Part shown: piece after piece, positions 34,450 to 43,549 of the stretch
Numbering within the stretch: the stretch's first letter is position 1
Layout of the letters: every line of letters starts with the position of its first letter
Assembly: GCA_016714785.1 (NCBI GenBank)
Contig: JADKCC010000016.1
Coordinates: forward strand, 62,001 to 126,000
DNA: 64,000 nt
Reading direction: 5' to 3'
Source: Saprospiraceae bacterium
Lineage (GTDB): Bacteria > Bacteroidota > Bacteroidia > Chitinophagales > Saprospiraceae
Program-made: the position numbers and the translations under genes
The notes under the pieces: model-generated
What the model saw: only the letters and a program-made list of their open reading frames with translations
What the model was told of the DNA's origin: nothing
The model's database searches: none

Positions 34450-34830
34450 GTAGGGTCTGCTGACTATGGTGCAACAAATTGGTAAATAATAAATTATGTC
34501 TATAATAAACAAATTAAATGCAAACCTTTTAATAGATTTTGTCCAAAAGTCGTGTACCTTGGGTTGGCTTTTGCCTTATGCAGGCAATTACTTTTTTGCA
34601 TTGCCCAAAAAGTAACCAAAAAGTCTAGTTCAAAAAAGGCAATTGCGTAGCACTGTTCATTTTCGAACCAAAATGCTTTTTCTATTGCCATAAGTATTTC
34701 ATATTTACCTTTGTGCTTTTGGCAATAGCGCATTTTGTTTCTTCATTCTCTATTGCTTGTTTTTGAACGATAGTCTCCGTTAAACTAACAACCAAAAATA
34801 ACAGCTGACTTTTTCAGCAGACCCTAAGTA
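34447..34830. mobile_element. MITE-like element with 11-bp TIRs and 6-bp target duplication
   Basis: GGGTCTGCTGA (34453-34463) and its exact reverse complement TCAGCAGACCC (34814-34824) bound a 372-bp element with no coding capacity. Both ends are flanked by the same hexamer TAAGTA (34447-34452 and 34825-34830), a perfect target-site duplication. A related but solo right end occurs at 44795-44908, so it is a dispersed family. An autonomous transposase with these ends is not in the window. Confidence 0.85.
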
Positions 34831-34904
34831 AGCGAATTGTTTGGTTTTAAAATAAGTTCGGCCGAATAATGATGCTTCAAACTAAAGCAATTAAGCTGCT
34901 TTGT

Positions 34905-35105
34905 TAAATTAGTATTTTCAAAAATTTCAACCTAAAAGATGGGTTTCTCTGTCGCTAAAGCTTCATCGAAATGGCATAAGATTATAGTTTATTATAGTTT
35001 AAGTGGGAGATAAACAGAATACGGCTTCGCCGAACTCCCTTTATCTCCCACATTTCCTCATCAGACTAAGTCATTTCGAGCCACAGAGTGGTGAGAAAAC
35101 TTATT
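34905..35105 (+). repeat. Dispersed repeat family, copy A
   Basis: About 200 bp shared with 61985-62176 (opposite orientation) and partly with 44540-44690. Shared blocks include AATTAGTATTTTCAAAAA, GTCGCTAAAGC, CATCGAAATG, TTTCCTCATCAGACT and GTCATT…GTGAGAAAACT. The centre is a hairpin, GTGGGAGATAAA (35004-35015) against TTTATCTCCCAC (35040-35051), with an inner CGGCTTCGCCG. Non-coding. Confidence 0.8.
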
Positions 35106-35224
35106 TTATTAAAATGTGACATAGTAGAATTAACCTGCCTTTACAAATCACAAAGTTTCCTATGTTTTTTTAGATGTTTTCACATTTTATCCCAAAAAAG
35201 AAGGTTATGATTCTTAAATTTTAT

Positions 35225-35545
35225 GCTGCCCCAGTCTGGAGCGGCAAATAATATTAGCTGGACGCCAAGCTCCAAGATGAGGAGCGGAATAATATTCGTT
35301 TATTTACCGTGTCCAAATCGGGACTAGTCAAAATGAATCTATACCAAGGGTATCCGCCACGGAAGTACCCAAAATACATGTAAACCAAGGGTATCCGCCG
35401 CGGAAACGCTAATTTTACGATTTTGATGACCATCTCCAAAATGGATACCCCAATTTTACGGTTTTGACGGCTATCTCCGCCGCGGAAACCCAAATATATT
35501 CGATAGACAAGGCTATCCGCCGCGGATACCCCCATTTTATGCATA
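35225..35545. repeat. Degenerate tandem array of about 41-bp GC-rich palindromic units
   Basis: Five units with cores at about 35351, 35392, 35433, 35473 and 35513 (spacing 40-41 bp) of the form GGGTATCCGCCGCGGAAACC; the core TATCCGCCGCGGATA is almost palindromic. Linkers also repeat (AATTTTACGATTTTGA at about 35411 and again at 35452 with two changes). Upstream, GGAGCGG(C)AAATAATATT occurs at 35238 and 35281, so the array may begin earlier in a more decayed form. GC content contrasts with the AT-rich surroundings. Not coding in any convincing frame. Confidence 0.75.
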
Positions 35546-35689
35546 TTCCGGGTATTTTCTCTTCATCTTGTAGGTATTTGGGGTATTTTGTGACAGTATT
35601 TAGGCTGTTTTGTGGGTGAAATTTCTGGTTTTTTCTTAGAAGTTGATGGTTATTTTATGATATTAGGATGATGATCGTTTTCTTTTATT

Positions 35690-35835
35690 TTTTCTTTTTG
35701 TGAAATACTAACAATGTATTGGTTTGGTTTTTATATTTGTGGTTGGAATATGATAACACGGAAATAAATAAATGTATTAAATCGTTTAATAACGTATGTC
35801 ATCAACATATTTTTAAATTTTAATATGAAATCTAA
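35690..35835 (+). repeat. Left direct repeat flanking the modification locus
   Basis: About 130 bp that align at roughly two thirds identity with 38480-38635: shared TTTATATTTGT, ACG…AATAAA, CGTTTAATAACG and ATATGAA in the same order and spacing. It includes TATATTTG (35732-35739), a -7-like box that may drive the downstream methyltransferase gene. Confidence 0.6.
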
Positions 35836-35932
35836 ATCAATGAGTTATGGTTTTATTTTAGCAAATAGGTAAATTAGGTGCAAGTATAAAATAACTTCAT
35901 TTGCAACAATTAACTGATAGACAACATTAACA

Positions 35933-37497
35933 ATGATTGAGAAGCAGAAGAGAGATAGATACGAAATGCACAAGTATTGGGGAAAAAAACCATCTAGTGA
36001 TTTAAAGTTACTAATCGAAAAATATTCGGAAGAAGGGGATACTATTCTTGACCCATTTTCAGGATACGGGGTTTTTTGTTGTGAAGCATATTTGCTTAAC
36101 AGAAATATCATTTCCAACGACCTAAACCCTATAGCAAACTTTATTAACAATCAACTATTGACCAAAGACGTTGACTTGCAAAAATTTAGTTCAGAATGGA
36201 AGTTAATTAAAAAGGAATTTGAGCCTTTTGTAAGTCATTGGTTTAGTTTAGACTTGGATAATGAAGAAGCACAGTTGATAAACATTCTTAGAACTAATCT
36301 TGGTATACCTATTAAAGCCAGATATAAAAGTTCAAAAACGAAAAAAACTGAGGAAATAAGTTTTTCTGAAAGTCAGATTGATGAGTATTTACAATTCGAG
36401 AAACAACAAATAATAAATGATTGGTTTCCAAATGATGTATTGATCGAAAACTCTAGAATATCTGCCAAAAAAGGAATGACTGTTGCAAGCCTTTTTACAA
36501 AAAGGACTTTAGCTTGTCATGCAAGACTATTAAGTCTTATTGAAAGCATATCAACAGGAAACGAAAGAGATTTATTCAAGCTAGCATTTACCGCCAACCT
36601 TGCAAATTGTTCAAAACTTGTCCCTCCAATTAAATCAAGAGGCGAAATGTCTCAAGGTGCTTGGATGACTGGATTTTATATCGGTGAAACATATTTAGAA
36701 AATAATGTTCTCCAGTACTTTGAAAATAGATTAGACAAAATAGTTAAGGGAAAAAAAGACTATTTAAGTTTTTTGAGAAAGGACTTTTTGCAGAAAATTC
36801 ACTTTCATATTCTGTTACTCGCTATGATGCTAAGGACTTAAAAATTGCTAGCGATTCGGTTGACTATATTTTCACAGACCCTCCTTATGGCGATGCTGTA
36901 CCATACTTTGAACAGAGCATTATTTGGAATGCTTGGCTGAAATTAGAACCAGAATACGAAAATGAAATAGTTATTTCAGACAGTAAAGCAAGAAAAAAAA
37001 CTACAGATAATTTTGAATCTGAAATAAATGAAGCGTTTTCTGAAATCAGAAGGGTTCTGAAATTAGGCGGTTATTTCTCTTTAACATATCATTCATTATC
37101 TGGTTTAGAGTGGAAGGCAATCACAAACGCATGCATAAACAATGGCTTTGAATTAGTTTCTTTCGAATGGTTAGTGCAAAAGTCTTTTACACCAAGACAA
37201 ATCAATAGGTCTAAAAGTATTAAGGGAGATGTGCTTGTTACTTTTCAAAAGTCTTCAAGTATTAAATCCATAATTATGGATGACATTCAAACAGAAGCTT
37301 TTTTCAAAAATGAAATTGAAAACTGGCTTGCTAATGAATCCCTTGATACTAATGAAATATTCTTGAGAATTATGAAAATAATAGTTACGAGAAAAATTAC
37401 AATTGGAAATGTTGACATTCTCAACATTATGGTAAAAAACTTTGGTTTCACTATTAATAACAAATGGATATTAAATGACAAATTTGAACTTTGCTGA
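35933..37497 (+). CDS. Amino-DNA methyltransferase, frame broken at an A7 tract
   Basis: DNA methyltransferase (N6-adenine or N4-cytosine type). The first frame (35933-36841, 302 codons) has MHKYWGKKPSSDLKLLIEKY and the SAM-binding motif I, ILDPFSGYGVFCCEAYLL, then a long middle region likely to recognise the target. After the A7 run at 36751-36757 the homologous sequence continues in the -1 frame: KGLFAENSLSYSVTRYDAKD, the catalytic motif DYIFTDPPYGDAVPYFEQ, and a normal end FTPRQINRSKSIKGDVLVTF up to the stop at 37497. Joined, the product is about 521 residues with order motif I - middle - DPPY. The tract is the slippery A-AAA-AAA in zero frame; one extra A would also restore the frame. The next gene overlaps its 3' end by 23 bp. 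Phase-variable, frameshifted or undercalled. Confidence 0.75.
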
Positions 37498-38337
37498 TCT
37501 AGATAACTGCTTTAGAAATGATGATTTTCCAAGCATTGAAAATGATATTAGAGGAATTCGTTTCTTGAAATTAAGAAGTATGTCTCGAAGAGAGACAATG
37601 GAAGAGTTTTGTACCCTACATAATATTGATATTTCTGAACTAAAATCAAGACAATACTTTCAACATGTTTTTAATCTTGCAGAAATTACCAATGAACAAA
37701 TCGATGCTTTTGGCATTCAAAAATATCGAGAGGAACGTCAAATTAGATTATCTAATGAGGATTATTTAGTTGATCAGCTCAGTAGATTACAAAGTTTTGA
37801 TTGGGGTGGTTCATTTGGAAATAGTCTTGAAAAGAATATTGTAGACAACTATGTCAAAAAAAAAAAGGTTTTGGTAACGAGTTGACAAGATTAAAACAGA
37901 TTTGTAGGCGACTTCAAATATTTATACCTGATGACCTTTCTGAAAAAGAATTAAAATTACATTTGTACAATAGAGTTTCTGAAGATCCTAGAGAAGAATC
38001 GAGGGTTTTAATAGCAGAATTGAGACGGATAAAAAGAGAGATCATTTCTGAAGCTGAAGCTAACCCAACAGAACTTAAAGTTTGGCTTTATGAAAATCAA
38101 GGAGAAGCACGTTTTGACGCTTCAAATAGATTCTTTTTAGTTTTGACAGATGAAACAGACATTACCAATAGCTGGAGACTCAAAAGAAATATTGTATTTC
38201 TAAGAGAACGCATTAATAAACATTTAGACTCTATAGCATTAGACATAGCCAGACTGAATACTCAGTTTTACTGGCGTAAAACTCAACAAACATTTAATTG
38301 TAAATCAGATATAGTTTTTATAAATCAGACAGATTAA
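37475..38337 (+). CDS. Unknown partner of the methyltransferase, frame broken at an A11 tract
   Basis: Two overlapping frames, 37475-37885 and 37882-38337, look like one protein of about 287 residues split by a one-base shift in an A11 run (37856-37866). The -1 frame reads through as KKKKGFGNELTRLKQICRRL. The N-terminal half contains FLKLRSMSRRETMEEFCTLH and FDWGGSFGNSLEKNIVDNY; the C-terminal half is helical and charged (ESRVLIAELRRIKREIISEA) then PTELKVWLYENQGEARFDAS, NRFFLVLTDETDITNSWRLK. I recognise no family. It overlaps the methyltransferase gene and is surely its partner; a restriction endonuclease is the obvious guess, but no certain PD-(D/E)XK or HNH motif is visible, so no function is assigned. 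Confidence 0.55.
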
Positions 38338-38479
38338 AGCCAGCACATAACAACTAATCATTCGTTCATGCAAAGCATTATAGGCAGTATCCAGCGGACA
38401 GCTCGTCCTGAAGTGCAACATTCTTTTGAACAGAATTTTCGTTAGATGAGCCAAATGGTTTTGGTATATTTTGTCATTT

Positions 38480-38635
38480 ATTCATTTTTTTCTAAAATGC
38501 TACCACTGTATTTGATTTGAGTTTATATTTGTCCTTGAAAAGCTTAATCACGTAATAAACAAACGTATCACATGCGTTTAATAACGAATTTAATTAACAA
38601 ACTTTCGTATTTTGATATGAATTGCAAATTCTAAA
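38480..38635 (+). repeat. Right direct repeat flanking the modification locus
   Basis: Counterpart of 35690-35835 (see that entry), again with TATATTTG (38524-38531) and CGTTTAATAACG (38575-38586). Here it leads into no gene, only into the 3' end of convergent truB. Confidence 0.6.
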
Positions 38636-38642
38636 AATATAG

Positions 38643-38722
38643 GATCGCAGTTGCAAACTGCGACCATCGGGTGGAATTTTTCGTGTTTTTGTGCCTTTGT
38701 GGCAAAATTATACTTTTCGGAG
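38643..38722. repeat. Hairpin plus about 45-bp dispersed repeat
   Basis: CGCAGTT-GCA-AACTGCG forms a 7-bp hairpin at 38646-38662. After it, 38676-38722 is nearly identical to 60029-60078, including CCTTTGTGGCAAAATTATAC followed by TTTTCGGA. Both copies lie at the 3' side of genes. Confidence 0.7.
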
Positions 38723-38735
38723 CCTATGTTATTTT

Positions 38736-39473
38736 TCAACCCACCTGTTCTATAAAATTGACCACTTCATCTATGGTAAAAGCACTATTCACCTTATGCT
38801 CACCTATGCTTTCTCTACGGAGTGAAGATAGATATGCACCCGAATTTAATGCTTTCCCAAAGTCATGTGCTAAAGATCTTATGTAAGTACCTTTACTACA
38901 CTTGACTTGAAATGTTACTTCAGGCAAATGAATGTTTTTTATATCAAACTGGTGGATATTCACTAATCGCGCTTTCATTTCTACATCCTTTCCCCTCCGG
39001 GCGAGGCTGTAAGCAGTTTGACCGTCTATTTTAATCGCAGAGTAAATAGGTGGTATTTGAGCTATTTGTCCTAAAAACTGATGTGTAGTTGCACACAGCA
39101 TGTTTTCTGTTACATGATCGTACGGAAATATTTGATCTGGAAGGAATTCACTATCGTAGGTAGGTGTAGTACCTCCTAACATAATATGACCTGAATACTC
39201 TTTGTCTTGTGCCTGAAGGGAGTCAATATCTTTCGTCAATTTGCCAGTGCAGACTATAAGCAGACCTGTCGCTAATGGATCAAGTGTACCTGCATGGCCT
39301 ACTTTTATTTTTTTTATTCCTAAGGTATGCCTTATTTTTCCTCTTATTTTATTGACCACATCAAATGATGTCCAACCTATAGGTTTGTCAATGAGTAGTA
39401 CCGTTCCAGCCAAAAAATCTGCCTTAAGGTGCGACTTTGCTTTATCATAAATCAGATCAGTTGAAATATGCAT
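38736..39473 (-). CDS. truB: tRNA pseudouridine(55) synthase
   Basis: Makes pseudouridine 55 in the T-loop of tRNAs. The 245-residue form from ATG 39473 (MHISTDLIYDKAKSHLKADF) is chosen; a longer frame to 39515 lies fully inside uppP. Seen: LLIDKPIGWTSFDVVNKIRG, the catalytic Asp in GHAGTLDPLATGLLIV, IPPIYSAIKIDGQTAYSLAR and the CSKGTYIRSLAHDFGKAL motif. It overlaps the 3' end of uppP by 17 bp, so the genes are coupled. The order DUF3098-uppP-truB is standard in Bacteroidota. Confidence 0.94.
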   Translation of the reverse strand: MHISTDLIYDKAKSHLKADFLAGTVLLIDKPIGWTSFDVVNKIRGKIRHTLGIKKIKVGHAGTLDPLATGLLIVCTGKLTKDIDSLQAQDKEYSGHIMLGGTTPTYDSEFLPDQIFPYDHVTENMLCATTHQFLGQIAQIPPIYSAIKIDGQTAYSLARRGKDVEMKARLVNIHQFDIKNIHLPEVTFQVKCSKGTYIRSLAHDFGKALNSGAYLSSLRRESIGEHKVNSAFTIDEVVNFIEQVG

Positions 39474-40254
39474 ACGTAACTCCTGCCAAACCGATGATGA
39501 TACAATACCAAGCAAAATACTTTAATTGGCTTTTTCTAACTATGGCGATCATCCAAGTACAAGCAAATGCACCTGATATAAAAGCAGCTACAAATCCAAC
39601 AGACAGAGCGGGCAAAGATATTGTGCTTGATGAAAAATCTCCATCCATCAAGTCTTTAGCAATTTTGCCAAAAATCAAGGGTACCACCATCAAAAACGAA
39701 AACTTGGCTGACTTGGCTCTGTCAATACCTAATAATACGGAGGTAGAGATCGTGGCTCCTGAACGCGATATACCTGGCGTAATGGCAATGGCTTGTGCTA
39801 TCCCTATTTTTAATGCGTTAAGGTAGGTGATATCTTTATTTGTATATGCAGCTCTATCTGCTAAAAAGAGTAGTAAACCTGTTACAATCAACATGGCACA
39901 TACCAACATAATGTTTTGTGAAAAAAGTGCTTCCAATTCTTTTTCAAAAAATAAACCAACAACAGCTGCGGGAATCATTGAAAGTATAATTTTAAAGACA
40001 AATTGTTTTTCTTCATTATCACCTTTGCTGAAAAACTGGGTAATGATCGTTGATATGTCTTTTCTGAATACAAAAACCGTAGCTAAAGCAGTACCAAAAT
40101 GGAGTACCACGGTCATCAAAAGACTATCTTTGGGTAGCGCTTCGTCTCCCAATATAAATTTAGCAAGTTCCAGATGACCACTGCTACTTACAGGTAAAAA
40201 CTCTGTCAAGCCTTGTATAATTCCTAATACTAAGGCATTGAGTAAATCACTCAT
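39457..40254 (-). CDS. uppP: Undecaprenyl-diphosphatase
   Basis: Recycles undecaprenyl diphosphate to the monophosphate carrier needed for cell-wall and polysaccharide synthesis. The 265-residue membrane protein shows the two active-site repeats: GIIQGLTEFLPVSSSGHLEL near the N-terminus and ITPGISRSGATISTSVLLGI in the centre, with about eight helices. It lies between DUF3098 (27 bp away) and truB (overlap), all on the minus strand. Confidence 0.95.
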   Translation of the reverse strand: MSDLLNALVLGIIQGLTEFLPVSSSGHLELAKFILGDEALPKDSLLMTVVLHFGTALATVFVFRKDISTIITQFFSKGDNEEKQFVFKIILSMIPAAVVGLFFEKELEALFSQNIMLVCAMLIVTGLLLFLADRAAYTNKDITYLNALKIGIAQAIAITPGISRSGATISTSVLLGIDRAKSAKFSFLMVVPLIFGKIAKDLMDGDFSSSTISLPALSVGFVAAFISGAFACTWMIAIVRKSQLKYFAWYCIIIGLAGVTYAYFN

Positions 40255-40281
40255 AATTGGGTAAGGTTGGGTAAGGATTTC

Positions 40282-40584
40282 TTATTTTTTGATGAAGATA
40301 GCATAAACATTGACTGCCAATCCTGTTAAGATAACTATTGGAGCCAGCGTAATGCGTCTAAAACTGTAAATTAGGGATTCATCCCAGACATCGGGTGATG
40401 GCATGTGTCCGCCAGACATTAATCCCATTCCTATGAAAATTAGCGCTACACCAATTCCAATAAATAAGTAGTTCTTCTTTCCGAATAAAAGGTCTGAATT
40501 AATAGGTGTTGATGCAATGGGTGATGAAGCAATTGAATCGCTACTTACATCCACTCGTCGGGTATATCCTTTTTCCTTGGCCAT
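40282..40584 (-). CDS. DUF3098 membrane protein
   Basis: A 100-residue protein with two helices: FGKKNYLFIGIGVALIFIGM (about 50-70, the family signature) and RRITLAPIVILTGLAVNVYA near the end. The N-terminal 45 residues are Ser/Pro-rich and probably cytosolic. Function unknown; it is almost always found between ftsX and uppP in Bacteroidota, which suggests a cell-envelope role. Here ftsX lies 3 kb upstream with a foreign gene between. A TAATTTTG box (40611-40618) is upstream. Confidence 0.85.
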   Translation of the reverse strand: MAKEKGYTRRVDVSSDSIASSPIASTPINSDLLFGKKNYLFIGIGVALIFIGMGLMSGGHMPSPDVWDESLIYSFRRITLAPIVILTGLAVNVYAIFIKK

Positions 40585-40610
40585 AATAGAGTAAAATTTA
40601 TTTAGAAATG

Positions 40611-40618
40611 CAAAATTA
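40611..40618 (-). promoter_or_regulatory. Putative -7 box for DUF3098-uppP-truB
   Basis: TAATTTTG on the minus strand fits TANNTTTG, 26 bp before the DUF3098 ATG. A promoter here makes sense because the operon is cut off from ftsX. Confidence 0.5.
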
Positions 40619-40891
40619 CATAATATACGAAATTATGGTATCTTTTATTGAATATATTATAAGAAAAGTTAAAGTTTCCTTTTTCTGAAGAACATTTATG
40701 AGTCAATGATGTCTCATATAATGGCCTAAAATGAATAGCATTTTCCGATAGAATTTTGGAATTTGTTTAAGTCGAATTACCAAGTATTGCTATAGTACTC
40801 ATTACTTAAGGATACTAAACTGAGTGAAATTTGTCTCCCAAATGACAAAACCCTACAATATCTTATTACGATTTAAATATGAACATATATA
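40619..40891. other. Intergenic region between divergent genes
   Basis: AT-rich, no gene, strong hairpin or repeat seen. It must hold the promoter of the CotH-like gene to the right; no exact TANNTTTG was found there. Confidence 0.4.
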
Positions 40892-40916
40892 TTGTGCGAA
40901 ATTTTAAAATTGAACC

Positions 40917-43516
40917 ATGAGAATAATATTCCCTATATTTTTTTATTTCTTACAATTGGATCTTTTGGTCAGATTGTTATCAATGAATATTCTGCATCAA
41001 ATTTAAGGATGTTTACTGACGACTTTGGAAAGTATGAAGATTGGATTGAGTTATATAACAAAAGCGAAACTCCTGTTGATCTTTCAGGTTGGTATCTGTC
41101 TGACAAAAACAACAAACCTAAGAAATGGAAACTACCGAATGGCACAGTACTACCACCAAAAGGATATTTTGTATTCTATGCGTCAGGCAGAGATTTGGTC
41201 ACAGATACTTCATTTCATACTAATTTCAAATTTACCCAATCAAATAAGGATGAATTTGTTGTATTGGCCAATACAAGTGGTACGATCATCGAATCCACAC
41301 CATTGAGATTGACACAACTACATCATTCAGTTGCCAAATCGATGGATGGTGGCGATAATTGGGAAATATGTACTGAACCTACACCAGGATATGCCAATAT
41401 TACCAGTAGCATGTATAAAGATTATGCTTCTACTCCTATCATTAATGGTATTGCTGGATTTTATAAAGATTCGGTTATAGTTGCTGTTTCCAATAATGGT
41501 GAAGAGACCATTCGATATACCCTTGATGGCTCCATTCCAACGGATTCGTCTGAGATATACTCATTCAATTTGATTATTAAAGAAAATGCAGTGCTTAGTG
41601 TAAGAAGTTTTTCTGATGATGAAAATATTTTTCCTGGATTTACAGATTTTAAAAGTTTTTTTATCAATGAGCCACCAAGTAGCTTACCTATTATTTCTAT
41701 AGGAGCAGGCAACGATTTGATCGAACTAGCCAATGGGGATAGGGAAAAGGAACCCATTGGGTCATGTGAAGTATTTTCTAAAGAGGGTGTTTTCTTAAGT
41801 AAATCATTTGGCGAATTGGATCGACACGGACAAGACAGTTGGATCAATGACCAACGAAGCTTGGATTGGATCAGTAGAGATGAAATGGGGCACGATTCAG
41901 GATTAAAGCAAAAGCTTTTTACCTATTCTAATAGAGATGAATATCAACGCATAATATTACGAGCATCAGGTGATGACAATTACCCAGCTGTAAATGATAA
42001 CGAACATCAAGGAAGTACCCATGTAAGAGATGAATATGTACACTGCTTGGTTCAGAAATCAGGAATGGAAATGGATATAAGAGCGTCAGAAAGATATCTG
42101 GTCTATCTTAATGGTGAGTATTGGGGCGTTTATGCCATAAGAGAAAAGCCCGATGACCATGATTATACTCAGCATACTTATGATCAAGATAAATATGATC
42201 TTCAGTTTTTAAAAACATGGGGATCATCTTGGGCAGAATATGGCGATGCCAAAGCTATCCAGGATTGGGAAAAATTTAGAAATTATATATTAAATGAAGA
42301 TGTTAGCAAATCTGATGTGTATAGCAAAATAAACAATGAACTGGATGTGGTGAGTCTAATGGATTACATGATAGTAAATCTTACTTGTGTTTCTTCTGAT
42401 TGGTTAAATTATAATACTGGATGGTGGAGAGGTCTTAATCCGACTGGAGGACATAAAAAATGGGGATACGTGATGTGGGACAATGATGCCACTTTTGATT
42501 ATTATATCAATTATTCAGGAGTACCAGATATCTCTCCCAATGCCAAAGCATGTGATATTGAAGATATCAGCAATTACATGGATGAATTCTTCCCTATAGA
42601 TACTACGTTGGTTGAGATTCCACCGGACTCTTTTTACTTTGAAGGTATGTGGCAATACATCGAAGGTGACACATTTACGATATATCCTGATGTTGGCAAA
42701 CATGAGAAAATATTCTTGAAGTTATTGGACCAAAATGAAAACTTCAAAAATCTCTATTTTGCGAGATATGCAGATATGTTAAATACCACTTATAGCTGCG
42801 AGTCTATGCTCTTTCTATTGGATAGCATGGTAAACATAATACGTCCAGCAATGCCTAGGCAAATAAGTAGATGGGGAGGCAGTATGAATGAATGGGAAAG
42901 AAATGTTAAGCGATTAAGAGATTTTGTATCCCAAAGGTGTGCAAGGGTAGGGAATGGATTAAAATCATGTTACAATCTGGCAGGGCCATATAATATTACC
43001 ATAACCACTTTCCCTCCAAATCAGGCAGATATTAAGTTGAATACCCAACGACACAAAGCGCTACCATGGCAAGGAAACTATTTTGGAAATATGACCAATA
43101 ATGTAGAAGTCTTACCTTTTGACGGAAAAAAGTTTTTATATTGGAGAAGCGCAAGTGGTAAATCTAAGTTTAAATCACCTAATTTGATAATGACCGATGT
43201 TGAATTTGCGGCCAACGACACGCTGGTTGCTGTTTTTGAGGGAGCGGTGAGTATTGATGAGTTTGCATCGCTCACTACAAGAGTAGCACCCAACCCAGCC
43301 AATGATATCGTAAATATTGTTTTTTCAGAAATTAACCAGGGATTAGTAGCTTATGAAATATTAACATCAGAAGGTAAAATGATCCTTTCATCATCCCAAA
43401 CGATTGAAAATCATACCCTTACTATCCCAGTAGCAGATTTGAATGTAGGTGCCTATATTTTAAGTATAAGTTCACATTTAGGAAATGCTAGGACAAAACT
43501 GATAATAATGCGGTAG
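40917..43516 (+). CDS. Secreted lamin-tail / CotH-type protein with T9SS sorting domain
   Basis: About 866 residues, exported. Domains in order: lamin-tail domain (about 20-150; INEYSASNLRMFTDDFGKYE, WIELYNKSETPVDLSGWYLS), chitobiase-C-like beta segment (IRYTLDGSIPTDSS), a CotH kinase-like domain (LDRHGQDSWINDQRSLDWIS, YLNGEYWGVYAIREKPDDH, YVMWDNDATFDYY) and a C-terminal T9SS type A domain (RVAPNPANDIVNIVFSE … GAYILSIS). The uninterrupted frame has only a TTG start (40892) and a poor N-terminus. ATG 40917 followed by a T7 run (40938-40944) would give the signal peptide MRIIFPIFFLFLTIGSFGQ if one more T were present, so I infer a one-base shift. It is inserted between ftsX and DUF3098, on the opposite strand. 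Confidence 0.85.
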
Positions 43517-43549
43517 TTACAACATACATTGTAAAAAGTGGAAGGAAAA

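Noticed and set aside
35254..35544. 96-codon minus-strand ORF with repeated FRGG segments
   Set aside because: It is the translation of the palindromic array; the repeats exist at DNA level and unit lengths do not keep a protein repeat.
35225..35545. CRISPR-like appearance of regularly spaced palindromes
   Set aside because: Units differ from each other, the linkers are themselves similar, and no cas gene is present; better described as a degenerate tandem repeat.
38338..38460. Integron attC-like look of the sequence after the partner gene (GCCAGCACATAACAAC start)
   Set aside because: No matching second site on the left of the gene pair, no integrase, and the core sites could not be paired.
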